Notes: generated from the sequence alone by a model not told the origin. A DNA stretch of 64,000 nucleotides from Synechococcus sp. Nb3U1 (GCF_021533835.1 NZ_JAKFYQ010000003.1:124001-188000), one strand, 5' to 3'; shown: positions 35,858 through 45,696, counted from the first letter of the stretch. A program made the numbers and translations.

Positions 35858-37537
35858 ATGTTAGACAGGATCCCATCGGCCAGTTTTGACCTCAATCTCT
35901 GGCCTCATCTCCTGGCAACTCTGACGGAATCGGAGGTGTTGGATGCGCTGGAATCGGAGGTGATCAAAACCAACCTAGAGCGGTTTCTGCTGGTGCTAAC
36001 CGTCTCTTTGAGTGTGGCGACCTTGCCACAAGTGTTTCGCTGGGTACGGCAGATTCCCTATACCCTGCTGCTGGTGATCGTGGGTGCGGCCCTGGCGCTG
36101 GTGGATGTGCGCTTAGTCAATCTCTCGCCCGAGTTGATTCTGACCATTTTCCTGCCTCCATTGTTGTTTGAGGCGGCCTGGAACCTAAAGTGGGGAGATC
36201 TACGCCGGGATCTGTTCCCGATTACCCTGTTCGCGATGGTAGGGGTGATCATCTCGGTGGTCGGTATTGGGCTGGGGTTGGCGCAGTGGGCTGGGATCCC
36301 GTTATCGCTGGGGCTGTTGATCGGGGCAAGTCTGTCAGCAACAGATCCGGTTTCGGTGATCGCCCTATTTCGGGAACTGGGGGTGGGGGAGCGCATCAAA
36401 ACCCTGATGGAAGGGGAGAGCCTCTTCAACGATGGGGTGGCGGTGGTGGCCTTTGGCCTATTGGTCGGGATCCCGTTGGGCATCGAAACCTTTGATCTAC
36501 AGGTGACGGTGCTGCGGGTCTTTACGGTGGTAGGGATCGGCGTCGGCATGGGGGCGCTGGTGGGGTTTGGCATTTCTTATTTGACCCAACGGTTTGATCT
36601 GCCTCTGGTAGAGCAATCCCTCACCTTAATTGCCGCCTATGGTACCTATTTGGTGGTGGAAGAATTGGGGGGATCTGGAGTTATTGGTGTGGTGACAACG
36701 GGGTTGATTTTGGGAAATTTCGGATCCCGAATTGGTATGAATCCTCGCACCCGTTTGATCGTCAGTGAGTTCTGGGAGTTCCTTGCTTTTTTTGTCAATT
36801 CCATCGTGTTTTTGTTGATTGGCGATCAAATTCAATATAATATTTTAGGAGAAAACCTGATCCCAATCGGAGTAGCCATTGCTGCGATGGTAGGTTCCCG
36901 CGCGATCTCTACCTACGGGTTAAGCAATTTTTACAATGTCACGGTCTTATCTGCAAAGGGGCAGACTTTACCTGAAGCAATAGGATCCCATTCTGCTAGA
37001 GTGATTGGCTGGAAAGATCAGACGGTGTTGTGGTGGGGAGGGTTGCGCGGATCGGTCTCTATTGCTTTGGCTTTGAGCGTGCCTGAATCATTGCCCGGTC
37101 GAGAAGCGATCATCGCCACTGTGTTTGGAGTGGTTCTTTTCACGCTCTTGGTGCAGGGGCTGACGGTGAAACCCCTCTTGGTCAGCTTAGGCCTTTTGGG
37201 AGATCAACCCCTCAAACAGGAATATACCGAAAAGTTGGCCCGCCGCGCTGCTCTGCAGCGGGTTTTGGAACACCTGATCCAGATCGATGGGCGAGTAGAA
37301 GTGGAGGCGGATTTTTACCAGTACCAAAAGGCTTTAGTGGAAGGCGGGATCCGCGATTTGGAAGAAGAAATCAGCTCTTTACAGAGCCAACATCCGCAAC
37401 TAAAAAACTTTGCAGCCGAACAACTGCGGGAGGAACTCCTCTCCATCGAAGCCGATACCTATGCCGAATATGTGCGTTCTGGGCAACTGAATCAGGAATT
37501 GGCCCCGTTCCTGCAGGAGGTGCTGCGACAAGCCTAA
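35858..37537 (+). CDS. CPA1-type sodium/proton antiporter
   Basis: The product has about 560 residues with around 12 membrane helices. Family marks include LPPLLFEAAWNLKW, the ion-binding pair in LSATDPVSVIALFRELG and the following GESLFNDGVAVV. A cytoplasmic tail with helices ends it. It exchanges Na+ (or K+) for H+ at the plasma or thylakoid membrane. The frame is open for 24 codons further upstream; the ATG at 35858 gives a more usual N terminus but its ribosome binding site is poor. Confidence 0.9.
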   Translation: MLDRIPSASFDLNLWPHLLATLTESEVLDALESEVIKTNLERFLLVLTVSLSVATLPQVFRWVRQIPYTLLLVIVGAALALVDVRLVNLSPELILTIFLPPLLFEAAWNLKWGDLRRDLFPITLFAMVGVIISVVGIGLGLAQWAGIPLSLGLLIGASLSATDPVSVIALFRELGVGERIKTLMEGESLFNDGVAVVAFGLLVGIPLGIETFDLQVTVLRVFTVVGIGVGMGALVGFGISYLTQRFDLPLVEQSLTLIAAYGTYLVVEELGGSGVIGVVTTGLILGNFGSRIGMNPRTRLIVSEFWEFLAFFVNSIVFLLIGDQIQYNILGENLIPIGVAIAAMVGSRAISTYGLSNFYNVTVLSAKGQTLPEAIGSHSARVIGWKDQTVLWWGGLRGSVSIALALSVPESLPGREAIIATVFGVVLFTLLVQGLTVKPLLVSLGLLGDQPLKQEYTEKLARRAALQRVLEHLIQIDGRVEVEADFYQYQKALVEGGIRDLEEEISSLQSQHPQLKNFAAEQLREELLSIEADTYAEYVRSGQLNQELAPFLQEVLRQA

Positions 37538-37595
37538 GTGCAGCCGAACCCGTGGGTAAACTACTAGTATTCTCTCCCTCAGTCTTATCGTTCCC

Positions 37596-38582
37596 ATGAG
37601 CGAGACCCTTATCCAACTTCAAGAATGTTCTGCTGTCTACTCCGAGCCTGCTATCGCCATCACGGGCCTGACGAAAACCTATCGCACGGGCTTTTGGATG
37701 AACAAAGTGGTCAGTTCTCTCAAGGATTTTTCCCTAACGGTGGCCCGCGGGGAAACCTTTGGGCTGTTGGGGCCAAATGGAGCGGGCAAAACCACCACTA
37801 TCAAATGTCTGCTGGGAATTGTGGATCCCACCCGTGGCAGTGGCACCTTGCTGGGCAAACCCTTGGGGGATCGCTCCATTAAGCAACAGGTGGGGTACCT
37901 GCCGGAAAACCCCTATTTTTACGATTACCTAACGGCGTGGGAGTTTCTGCACTTTGCTGGGGAAGTGTTTCGGCTGCCCCACAGCCTGTTGAAAGAGCGG
38001 ATCCCGCAACTGCTGGAGTTGGTGGGGCTTTCTGTGGATACCGCCCGCAAAAAACAACTGCGCACCTACTCGAAGGGGATGCTACAACGCACCGGCATGG
38101 CCCAAGCCCTGATCAACGATCCGGAGCTAGTATTTTTGGATGAGCCGATGTCTGGGCTTGATCCGATGGGCCGCTACCAAATGCGGGAAATCATTTTGTC
38201 CCTCAAGCAACAGGGCAAAACGGTCTTTTTCAACAGCCATATTTTGGGAGATGTAGAGGTCATCTGTAACCGAGTTGGCCTGATCATCGGCGGCAAATTG
38301 GTACAGCAGGGCACCTTGGATGACTTGCTAGGGCAGACAGAAAGCTATCAGGTGCAAGGGCATGATGGAGATGTCGCTCAATTCCGCGATCGCCTCCAGC
38401 ATTTTCATCTCCAGGGATGCCATTGGTCGGGGGAATGGGGTGGATCCCTGTCGGAGTTGCTGGGGATCCTCAATCAGGCGGGGGCAGTGGTGACAGATTT
38501 ACATCTGCAACGACAGTCGTTAGAAGAATACTTTGTGGATCAGGTGCGAGCCATTGAAGGGGATCATCCCCTATCCGCCTAA
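37596..38582 (+). CDS. ABC transporter ATP-binding protein
   Basis: The 328-residue ATPase is of the CcmA/NatA type. Visible are Walker A GPNGAGKTT, signature YSKGMLQRTGMAQAL, Walker B LVFLDEPMSGLDP and the H-loop FNSHIL. A C-terminal regulatory extension ends in LEEYFVDQV. No permease gene is adjacent, so its membrane partner lies elsewhere. It overlaps the convergent next gene by four bases. Confidence 0.92.
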   Translation: MSETLIQLQECSAVYSEPAIAITGLTKTYRTGFWMNKVVSSLKDFSLTVARGETFGLLGPNGAGKTTTIKCLLGIVDPTRGSGTLLGKPLGDRSIKQQVGYLPENPYFYDYLTAWEFLHFAGEVFRLPHSLLKERIPQLLELVGLSVDTARKKQLRTYSKGMLQRTGMAQALINDPELVFLDEPMSGLDPMGRYQMREIILSLKQQGKTVFFNSHILGDVEVICNRVGLIIGGKLVQQGTLDDLLGQTESYQVQGHDGDVAQFRDRLQHFHLQGCHWSGEWGGSLSELLGILNQAGAVVTDLHLQRQSLEEYFVDQVRAIEGDHPLSA

Positions 38583-39232
38583 ACTTGCCGGCCATCGGAT
38601 AGTTGAATTTGCACCCCGGTTCGCAGGGTGGGTTCATCGGAGCCGCTAATTTTCAGCCCAAAGTGGTGAACTTGCAGCAGGGTGCGATCGGGATCTTCGG
38701 GGCGAATACAGGCCAGGTTCAGTTGGTGGGCCGCCCGCATTTCATCTTCTCCACAAGCGGCCTGCAATTCCTTTTGCCAGGAGACTTCTATCCCTCGATA
38801 AAGCAGTTCTAGGAGCAGCAGAGCCTTGATATAGTCCGGGATCCGTTCCGACTGAGCCATGAGCTGTTCCTGGGTCAGCCGTTTGCTGTCGTTGGTATCG
38901 TAGCCCAGTTGCGCCAAAGAGCGATCCAGGTGGATCCCGTGCAGGATCCGGTTCAAACTCCAGGCATAGGTGAGCACTTCTGCGGAAGCCGTTTGGGGAT
39001 CCTGTGGGTAGGCAACCGGAATGGGTGGGTGGGATAGGCGCAACTGACATAGGGCTCTGACCCACTCGATTTCAGGAGCGTCCACTTCGCCGTAGAGAAG
39101 GCCCCAAGATCCCACCTGCACCGACCAGGGAAAAGACAACCAGGGATCCGTTCGCCAGGAAAAGCTGGCCTCAGGTAACCCCACGGTTTCGAGGAGAGCT
39201 TTCAGCGCTTCGGGCAGTTGAGGGGATCCCAT
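38579..39232 (-). CDS. Hypothetical protein, 217 residues
   Basis: I do not recognise this protein. It is soluble, mixed alpha/beta, with many Trp and acidic residues and no signal peptide. The C terminus (TLLQVHHFGLKISGSDEPTLRTGVQIQLSDG) is predicted beta-rich. It begins with ATG at 39232 and its stop overlaps the end of the convergent ABC ATPase gene. The full-length open frame and codon pattern like its neighbours support a real gene. Confidence 0.7.
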   Translation of the reverse strand: MGSPQLPEALKALLETVGLPEASFSWRTDPWLSFPWSVQVGSWGLLYGEVDAPEIEWVRALCQLRLSHPPIPVAYPQDPQTASAEVLTYAWSLNRILHGIHLDRSLAQLGYDTNDSKRLTQEQLMAQSERIPDYIKALLLLELLYRGIEVSWQKELQAACGEDEMRAAHQLNLACIRPEDPDRTLLQVHHFGLKISGSDEPTLRTGVQIQLSDGRQV

Positions 39233-39348
39233 TGGGTGACCTTGTTGCAGACAGAGATGGCCTTATTCTCCCATCCTCCTTTGCCTCACAGGATGAGCCG
39301 CGAGAGTTCGCCAGAATGAAACTTTCCGCCACAGGTCGGCGGGGATCC

Positions 39349-40461
39349 CTAATCGGCGATGACGGTTCGGTAGTAACCCTCCAACTGCTGGGTGGCTGCC
39401 GACCAACTCCAGCGCTCTGCTTCTTGGCGGGCCTGCTGCCGAAATACCTGCCGCTGCCCGGTGCTGCTCAGGAGTTGCTGGGTGGCATGGACAAAATCGC
39501 TGTCGGAATTGGGATCGAAGAGAAACCCATTGCGGCCACTGTCCACCACATCGGTAATGCCCCCAGAACGAGGCGCAATCACAGGACAACCCGCCGCCAT
39601 CGCCTCCAACAAGACCAACCCCAAGGTCTCGGTGCGGGAGGGGAACACGAACAAATCCGCCGACGCAAAGGCTGCCGCCAGGGATCCCCCCTGCAAATAG
39701 CCCGTAAACACCACGTCATGCCCGGCAAAATGTTGCTCCAGGGATCCCCGTTCTGGCCCATCCCCGACAATGGCTAGGCGAGCCTGCGGGATCTGCTCCA
39801 ACAACACCTTGATCCGGCTCACCTCTTTTTCAGCAGAAAGCCGCCCCACATAGAGCAACAGGGGCCGTTCCGGTTGTCCTGCCGTGAGGCGATCCCGCAT
39901 ATCCGAACTGGTTGCCCCGGGATGAAACAACTCCGTATCCACCCCCCGCTGCCACAGTTGCACCCGTTCGATGCCATGCTCGCTCAGCTCCTGCACCATG
40001 GCCGTGGAGGTACACAGATTGACCCGCGCCAGATTGTGCCCCAGCTTCAGCAGGTTCCACAACACCCCCTCGAGAAAACCCAGCCCATAGTGCTTCAGGT
40101 ACTTGGGCAAATGGGTATGGTAGGAGGCCACCAAGGGGATCCCCATTGCTTGGCTATAGTAGAGGCCGCCCAATCCCAATACCGCTGGGTTCACCACATG
40201 GATCACATCCGGGCGAAAACGATTGAGCAACTTGCCAATGGCTGGGCCAGGGGCCGCCAGCTTTAATTCCGGGTACAGAGGCAATGGCATCCCCGGGATC
40301 CCGTAAACCCGGGCCCGCGCAAACCACCTGGGCGCACCCTGGGGTGCAACCACCAGTACCGAGTTGCCGTGGGCCGTTAAGTGACGAACGGTATGACAAA
40401 GCCGAGTGACGATGCCATCTACCTTGGGTAGGAACGTCTCCGTAAACAGAGCTATGCGCAT
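39349..40461 (-). CDS. sqdX: Sulfoquinovosyltransferase SqdX
   Basis: This GT4 glycosyltransferase (370 residues) moves sulfoquinovose from UDP-sulfoquinovose to diacylglycerol, making the sulfolipid of photosynthetic membranes. It has the N-terminal RIALFTETFLPKVDGIVTRL, the middle VVASYHTHLPKYLKHYGLG-type stretch (here VASYHTHLPKYLKHYGLG) and the donor site with FPSRTETLGLVLLEAMAAGCPVI split over two blocks. These fit SqdX better than other GT4 enzymes, though the substrate is by family inference. Confidence 0.87.
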   Translation of the reverse strand: MRIALFTETFLPKVDGIVTRLCHTVRHLTAHGNSVLVVAPQGAPRWFARARVYGIPGMPLPLYPELKLAAPGPAIGKLLNRFRPDVIHVVNPAVLGLGGLYYSQAMGIPLVASYHTHLPKYLKHYGLGFLEGVLWNLLKLGHNLARVNLCTSTAMVQELSEHGIERVQLWQRGVDTELFHPGATSSDMRDRLTAGQPERPLLLYVGRLSAEKEVSRIKVLLEQIPQARLAIVGDGPERGSLEQHFAGHDVVFTGYLQGGSLAAAFASADLFVFPSRTETLGLVLLEAMAAGCPVIAPRSGGITDVVDSGRNGFLFDPNSDSDFVHATQQLLSSTGQRQVFRQQARQEAERWSWSAATQQLEGYYRTVIAD

Positions 40462-40566
40462 CTAGAGATCCCAGGCTCGACGAAAAGACTCTAGGATGAG
40501 TGTTGCACAAAAAGGTAATGCCGTTGCGACTCTAGGCGGCTAGCTCTAAAAAACCATGGGCCAACT

Positions 40567-40701
40567 TCACTCCACCGGAAAAGAATAGGGGATCGGTTCT
40601 TTCAAAAGCTCCGGTTGCGCCCGACCGACGGTATCTGCGGTGGTTTTGCTGATCAACAACAGCGTGGCTGCTAGGGCCAGCCCGATAATGTCTCGCCACA
40701 T
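40567..40701 (-). CDS. Membrane micro-protein, 44 residues
   Basis: An ATG with AGGAG at seven bases starts a frame encoding MWRDIIGLALAATLLLISK, then a short polar tail ending in PIPYSFPVE. One membrane span at the N terminus is likely. I do not recognise it; it is unlike the photosystem or cytochrome b6f small subunits I know. It lies between sqdX and the M50-like gene on the same strand. The strong ribosome binding site and clear topology support it. Confidence 0.6.
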   Translation of the reverse strand: MWRDIIGLALAATLLLISKTTADTVGRAQPELLKEPIPYSFPVE

Positions 40702-40832
40702 AATGCACTCCTGGACTCCTCACTCCTCATGCCCACTACTGTAGCGGCGGTTTCCTCAATTGGGCAGTGATTTGTGACGGATTTTTGCGTGATGTGAATC
40801 ACTTCCAGAATTGCGGCTTTGCCCCATGCCAG

Positions 40833-41564
40833 CTAGTCACGGAAGGTAATCTGCAAACTGGTCATCAACAACACCAAAGAAGACACTGCCATCAAGCCGC
40901 CCCAAAACCAGTAGGGCAAGAACAGGTTCTGGGCAATTTGGCTGGAATCGGAGTGGAGCACCTGCCCGTTAATCACGGCGCTGGCGGTAAACAGATAATC
41001 TAGCTGACGATAGGTGCTCACACAGGCTTGCACCCCCAAAAATTGAATGACAAAACCCTGCATCCAGGGGGAAGCCCACAGCCCCAGCGCCAAAATCCCC
41101 AGCCCCAGGGCGGGAATAAACAGCAACCCAAACCCAGAGCGCACCCAGATCACTGCCGAAAGCAACAACAGGGATCCCAAAAACAACAACCCAAAGCGGG
41201 CTGTCCCCTGACGTCGAGAAGCCAGGATGAAAATAGCTCCCGCCATCGGTGGCCCCATTGGCCCGCCAGCGGCTACCAAAGCCCGACCCACTGGCCCCAA
41301 AAACAAGCGGCCACTGTGAAAGGCCAGCCCTGATCCATTCGAGTAAATTTCCAGACGATGAAAATCCCCACCGAGCAAGAGGGCCGTCAGGCCATGCCCC
41401 ATCTCATGGAACCAGGTGGCCAAAATTGTAAACGGGTAGAGGATGTAGTTGCCCCAGGGGAATTGCCAAAGCAGAACTGTCAGGCCTGCAGCAACAACCA
41501 ACCAAATCAAGCTGTGTTGAGCGGTTTTTTCTGGAGAGGGCGAAGGCAGCTCGGGCTCAGTCAT
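40833..41564 (-). CDS. M50-like membrane protein with HExxH
   Basis: The product of about 243 residues has seven or so hydrophobic segments and HEMGH within a membrane helix (ATWFHEMGHGLTALLLGG), as in site-2 proteases and related DUF proteins. A second conserved M50 motif (NxxPxxxxDG) is not evident, so peptidase activity is uncertain. I placed the start at MTEPELPSPSP; the frame is open 38 codons further but that part is Cys-rich and unlike a protein start. Confidence 0.8.
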   Translation of the reverse strand: MTEPELPSPSPEKTAQHSLIWLVVAAGLTVLLWQFPWGNYILYPFTILATWFHEMGHGLTALLLGGDFHRLEIYSNGSGLAFHSGRLFLGPVGRALVAAGGPMGPPMAGAIFILASRRQGTARFGLLFLGSLLLLSAVIWVRSGFGLLFIPALGLGILALGLWASPWMQGFVIQFLGVQACVSTYRQLDYLFTASAVINGQVLHSDSSQIAQNLFLPYWFWGGLMAVSSLVLLMTSLQITFRD

Positions 41565-41746
41565 AGAGTGAGGGAGGCTAAAATGCTTGCCGAAAAAGGC
41601 TAGGATGCCTTGTCTTCTCAGACTGCAGCAGCAGGTGGAGAGTTCCGCCAGCCTAGAAGAAATAGCCAGTGATAGCATGAAATCAAAAATTTCTACTCTA
41701 TGCTTTAGAAGCTTGAATGATTAGGCTTTGAAGGATACCGGGATCC

Positions 41747-42190
41747 ATGTGGCGACTGAGCTTTCTGCTAATGGCGATTTTGAGTGGGGTTCTCCTGCCG
41801 ATTCGCTACCAGTTGGATGGGAAATTGGCTCAAGCAACCGCTTCTGTACCGATGGCGGGGGTGGTATCGACCTGTGTCGGTGCCACAGTCTTGGTGGCGT
41901 TGTTGCTCTCGGGTCGTTTTGGTAGCGTGCATTGGGCCGGTTTGCGCTTCAGTCCTTGGTGGAGTTACTTAGGGGGAGTCTCGGGGGGATCCTACGTGCT
42001 GCTGGTGACCTATGCGGCTATCCAAGCCGGAACGACCCTGACGATTGGGGTTGGGATTGCCACCCAGATGCTGAGTAGCTTGTTGGTGGATCATTTCGGC
42101 TGGCTGGGACTGGAACGGCGGCCCTTGAGTTGGCAGCGGCTGCTGGCCGGGATCCTCTTGGTGGTGGCGGTGGTGTTGCTTCTCAGTTGA
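41747..42190 (+). CDS. DUF606/YdcZ-type membrane protein, first of a pair
   Basis: The 147-residue protein has five hydrophobic segments of the drug/metabolite transporter fold (YdcZ, DUF606 type), with the family-like GGVSGGSYVLLVTYAAIQAG and GIATQMLSSLLVDHFGWLG. It is followed after 13 bases by a second gene of the same family, as is common for this group, where two halves probably form one transporter. Substrate unknown. Confidence 0.85.
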   Translation: MWRLSFLLMAILSGVLLPIRYQLDGKLAQATASVPMAGVVSTCVGATVLVALLLSGRFGSVHWAGLRFSPWWSYLGGVSGGSYVLLVTYAAIQAGTTLTIGVGIATQMLSSLLVDHFGWLGLERRPLSWQRLLAGILLVVAVVLLLS

Positions 42191-42203
42191 GGGATACGCG
42201 CAG

Positions 42204-42710
42204 GTGAACCTGGAAATTTGGCAGGCAGGACTGGCGGCAGGCGTGGGGGGCGTTTTGTTTACCTTGGCCTTTGCCTTCAACAGCCGGTTGCACCGCTCCA
42301 TTCACAGTCCCCTGGCGGCCTCTGCCATTAGTTTCAGCATTTCTTTTTTGTTTGTCGGATCCCTGGTGGGGTTGTGGGGCGAATGGAACATCTCCTCCCT
42401 GGGACAGGCTCCTTGGTGGGCTTTTTGGGGGGGAGCTACGGGCAGTTGTTCGATTATTCTCAGCTTGCTGGCTTTACCTCGAATTGGGTTGGTAGCCTTG
42501 GGCATTGCCAGTGTGTTCGGGCAGCTGGGATTCTCGCTGCTGATCGAGCAATTTGGCTTGACCACCCTCGTCAGTGGTGTGCTGGGGGCCAAAGAGGTGC
42601 TGGGATTGGTCTTGATCCTGGTGGCTGTGGCGCTGATTCAATCGCAACGGGAAGTCACTCCCCCTGCAGAGAGCAAGGCAGAATCCATACCAGAGGATAA
42701 GGTAAGGTGA
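42204..42710 (+). CDS. DUF606/YdcZ-type membrane protein, second of a pair
   Basis: This 168-residue partner of the upstream protein starts at GTG. It shares the fold and repeated blocks (FWGGATGSCSIILSLLALPRIGLVALGIA and GQLGFSLLIEQFGL). A polar C-terminal tail follows. The pair likely forms an antiparallel heterodimer. A 9-bp tandem doublet (GGTGAAAGC / GGTGAAAGA, 42706-42723) runs across its stop codon. Confidence 0.85.
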   Translation: MNLEIWQAGLAAGVGGVLFTLAFAFNSRLHRSIHSPLAASAISFSISFLFVGSLVGLWGEWNISSLGQAPWWAFWGGATGSCSIILSLLALPRIGLVALGIASVFGQLGFSLLIEQFGLTTLVSGVLGAKEVLGLVLILVAVALIQSQREVTPPAESKAESIPEDKVR

Positions 42711-42744
42711 AAGCGGTGAAAGAACTCAACTAAGGGATCCCTGG

Positions 42745-43377
42745 ATGGCTACCTTCCTGCGAGACTGGAGCTACCGATACCCTTGGCTTTATCGCAGTAT
42801 CAGCCGTGTGGCTGCGTTGGCGGTGGGAGGCTACGGGCGATTGCGTAGACTGCCTTTACAGGGGATCCACATCCATCCCCAAGATCGGGTATTGGATCTC
42901 TGTTGTGGCCCGGCGGAGGTAACCCCAATTTTGGCAGAACTGAGCCAGCAGGTAACCGGGTTGGATGCCTCACCCAAGGCTCTGGCTGCGGCCCGAAAAC
43001 GCCTGCCTAAAGTTGAGTTTGTGGAAGCCTTGGCCCAGGATATGCCCTTCCCCGATAGCAGGTTTGACTGGGTTCACACTAGCTTGGCCCTGCACGAATT
43101 GCCCTTTGCCGACCTTGAACAGGTGCTACGGGAGGTGTGGCGGGTGCTCAAGCCGGGGGGAGGGTTATTGATTTTGGATTTACACGCCCCTGAGCAACCC
43201 CTGATCTGGCCGGGGTTGGCCTTGTTTCTGGTGTTTTTTGAAACCGACACCGCCTGGGAGCTACTGAAGCTGGATTTGCCGGAGCATTTGCGGCAGCAGG
43301 GTTGGCAGAATGTCTGCCAAATCTTACACGCATGGGGAGCTTTGCAAGTGATTCAGGCACAAAAGCCCTCTGGTTAG
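42745..43377 (+). CDS. SAM-dependent methyltransferase (UbiE-like)
   Basis: This class I methyltransferase of 210 residues has motif I VLDLCCGPAEVTPIL, motif II VEFVEALAQDMPFPDSRFDWV and the post-I VTGLDASPKAL. The closest type is the UbiE/MenG-like Methyltransf_11 group. The acceptor is not known. It starts with ATG at 42745 after a GGGATCCC palindrome. Confidence 0.88.
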   Translation: MATFLRDWSYRYPWLYRSISRVAALAVGGYGRLRRLPLQGIHIHPQDRVLDLCCGPAEVTPILAELSQQVTGLDASPKALAAARKRLPKVEFVEALAQDMPFPDSRFDWVHTSLALHELPFADLEQVLREVWRVLKPGGGLLILDLHAPEQPLIWPGLALFLVFFETDTAWELLKLDLPEHLRQQGWQNVCQILHAWGALQVIQAQKPSG

Positions 43378-43431
43378 TCCTTGTGCAATGGGGTCTTAGC
43401 TATTGGTAGGGATCCCTTCCAGGGGAGCTCC

Positions 43432-44265
43432 TTAACCTTGATGCCAAAAAGGAGTGCCGAGGACAGGTGTACTGGGTTGGGCTAAGTCTTGAGGTTGCAT
43501 GGCCCCGGCACGGTAAGCTTGGCGGCCGGCATGTACCGCATTGGCAAACGCTCCTGCCATAGCCACCGGATCTCGAGCCAAGGCCACAGCCGTATTCAAC
43601 AGCACCCCATCAAACCCCCATTCCATCACCTGGCAGGCGTGGGAGGGCAGACCCAGTCCAGCATCGATGATTAGGGGAACTTCGATACGTTCCCGCAGCA
43701 TACGCAGAGTGTAGGGGTTGAGAGGGCCTTTCCCCGTGCCGATGGGAGCCGCCCAGGGCATGATCACCCGGCAGCCCACATCCAGAAGGCGCTGGCAAAG
43801 CACCAAATCATCGGTGCTATAGGGCAAGACCTTGAATCCTCTCCGGATCAGCTCGGCAGCCGCAGTAGGCAGTTGCAGGATATCCGGCTGCAAGGTGTAG
43901 TCATCCCCGATCAGCTCCAACTTGATCCAGTCGGTGGCGAAGACCTCACGGGCCATTTCCGCGGTAGTGATGACCTCCTGGAGACTGTGGCAGCCAGCGG
44001 TATTGGGCAGTATCGGGATGCCCATCTTCTGCAATAAGACCCAAAATCCTTGCGAAGTGTCCGGCCCTAATGCTCCCTGTCGCCGTAACGAAGCTGTCAG
44101 CAAACAAGGGCGGGCACTAGCCACCGCCTGCTCCAAAATGGCCGGAGAGGGATAACGAGCCGTGCCCAGCATTAGGCGGCTTTTCAAAGGTCGATCGTAA
44201 AGGATCAAGGGATCCTGATCCTCATCAACTGGGGTCAAGGGGAAGGGATTGAAAAGGATGGACAT
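43432..44265 (-). CDS. thiG: Thiazole synthase ThiG
   Basis: ThiG builds the thiazole phosphate of thiamin from deoxyxylulose phosphate, dehydroglycine and ThiS thiocarboxylate. The Schiff-base Lys is in [12 protein letters not shown]. The phosphate loop [12 protein letters not shown] and [15 protein letters not shown] are present. It is the last gene of the thiO-thiS-thiG run and is separate from thiO, whereas some cyanobacteria have the two fused. Confidence 0.95.
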   Translation of the reverse strand: MSILFNPFPLTPVDEDQDPLILYDRPLKSRLMLGTARYPSPAILEQAVASARPCLLTASLRRQGALGPDTSQGFWVLLQKMGIPILPNTAGCHSLQEVITTAEMAREVFATDWIKLELIGDDYTLQPDILQLPTAAAELIRRGFKVLPYSTDDLVLCQRLLDVGCRVIMPWAAPIGTGKGPLNPYTLRMLRERIEVPLIIDAGLGLPSHACQVMEWGFDGVLLNTAVALARDPVAMAGAFANAVHAGRQAYRAGAMQPQDLAQPSTPVLGTPFWHQG

Positions 44266-44290
44266 CTCTCAAGGGGCTTTCAAGGTGGGT

Positions 44291-44488
44291 CTAACCGCCA
44301 GCAGCGGGAGTAATAATTTCCAGCTGGTCGCCTTCTTGTAGAGCAGTTTGGGCGTACTGGGTGCGGGGTACAAAGTTCAGGTTAACGGCCACGGCAAAAG
44401 GGTTGCTGACCTCTATTAGAGCTACCGCCTCTGCCAAGGTAATGCCATCTGGCAGCTCACAGGGTTTCTGGTTAATCAAAACACGCAT
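44291..44488 (-). CDS. thiS: Sulfur carrier protein ThiS
   Basis: The 65-residue ubiquitin-like protein carries sulfur for thiazole formation and ends in the required Gly-Gly (EIITPAAGG). The ATG at 44488 lies inside the 3' end of thiO (13-base overlap), so translation is probably coupled. The open frame extends far upstream in thiO but the family start is clear. Confidence 0.93.
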   Translation of the reverse strand: MRVLINQKPCELPDGITLAEAVALIEVSNPFAVAVNLNFVPRTQYAQTALQEGDQLEIITPAAGG

Positions 44489-45696
44489 TGGGCAGGTTTC
44501 TCGGGAGCGGGTAAGCGACTGTTTGCAGTATCGACCTGAAAACGAATCCCCAACTGCATCGCCAGGGTGCGAGTGCCCTGATGTAAGTATTCTAGAGCAG
44601 CATCGTGTAGGGCGGGAGCAATCATAAAACCATGGCGATAGAGGCCATTGATCTGCAGGATCCGGGGTGAGGATTCGACCACCGCCGGTAGATGGTCGGG
44701 TAATGTCGGACGGCACTGGCTGCCTAGCTCCAAAATACGAGCTTCTGCAAAAGCCGGATGCACTGCATAGGCGGCACTGAGCAGCTCCAAGGTAGAACGC
44801 ACACTGATGGGGGAGAGATCATCGGCCTCAATCTCGGTAGCCCCGACTATGAAGAGATGCTCTTGCTTGGGGGCAATGTAGATCGGGTAACGGGGATGTA
44901 ACAGTCGAGTAGGACGCCTCAGGGTGACATCAGGAGCATACAGGCGTATCACTTCGCCCCGCACACCGCGCAACGGCTCGTCAGCGGCCCATTGACGGCT
45001 TGCCCCTAGGCCACGGCAATCCAAAACCCAACCCCCTGTGCGGTACTGCCAAGTTTGGGCTTCCTCCAGACCCAGGGCACAATTCCATTCCACTTCTAGG
45101 TTATGGGCCCGCAGCTTGGCCAGTAGGGCTGAGAGTAACTGGCGGTTGTCAAGCTGGCCCTCTTGGGGCAAATACAAGCCCTGGACAAATCGCCCCGCCA
45201 CTGCCGGTTCCATCTCCGCCAAAGCTTCGGCATCAAGGGGCTGAGGCGTGGGCAAGGAGCTGAGGCGGTTGAGAGCCTCCGCCAACAGGGCCGAAAACCG
45301 TTTGGCCTCCCCTTGATCCTGCCGATGCCAAAGGATAAGGGTCCCCTCCTGCTGGAAAAAAACGGGTTGGGGCAGGTGTGCCAGCAGAGATGGCCAGCGG
45401 GACAGCGAATAATACCCTTGAGCCACCACGCTGGGCTCTGTCACCGCGGACTCCGCCAGAGGTGCGAGCATCGCGGCGGCCATGTGGGCGGCACTGCTAC
45501 CTGTGTCGGCACTGGCGGCAGCATCCACGATGCGAACGGGATGCCCTGTTTCCACAAGACTCACAGCCATCAGACGACCCAGTAAGCCAGCGCCCATCAC
45601 CAGAACAGGTTCGCGTTCGCCGGAAGAGACCGGAGAAATTGGGGTGGACAACAACGGCACAGGAGATTCGGTCGGAATGGCCATGCTTGAGATCAT
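44476..45696 (-). CDS. thiO: Glycine oxidase ThiO
   Basis: This FAD-dependent oxidase of 406 residues supplies dehydroglycine for ThiG. The Rossmann motif is VMGAGLLGRLMAVSLVETGHPV, and the C-terminal FAD/substrate region includes GLYRHGFMIAPALHD. It heads the thi run on the minus strand. I saw no TPP riboswitch in the 160 bases upstream. Confidence 0.92.
   Translation of the reverse strand: MISSMAIPTESPVPLLSTPISPVSSGEREPVLVMGAGLLGRLMAVSLVETGHPVRIVDAAASADTGSSAAHMAAAMLAPLAESAVTEPSVVAQGYYSLSRWPSLLAHLPQPVFFQQEGTLILWHRQDQGEAKRFSALLAEALNRLSSLPTPQPLDAEALAEMEPAVAGRFVQGLYLPQEGQLDNRQLLSALLAKLRAHNLEVEWNCALGLEEAQTWQYRTGGWVLDCRGLGASRQWAADEPLRGVRGEVIRLYAPDVTLRRPTRLLHPRYPIYIAPKQEHLFIVGATEIEADDLSPISVRSTLELLSAAYAVHPAFAEARILELGSQCRPTLPDHLPAVVESSPRILQINGLYRHGFMIAPALHDAALEYLHQGTRTLAMQLGIRFQVDTANSRLPAPEKPAQCVF

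Noticed and set aside
41747-42710. One transporter gene broken by a frameshift
   Set aside because: Both DUF606-type proteins have their own start, complete set of spans and stop; paired small genes are usual in this family.
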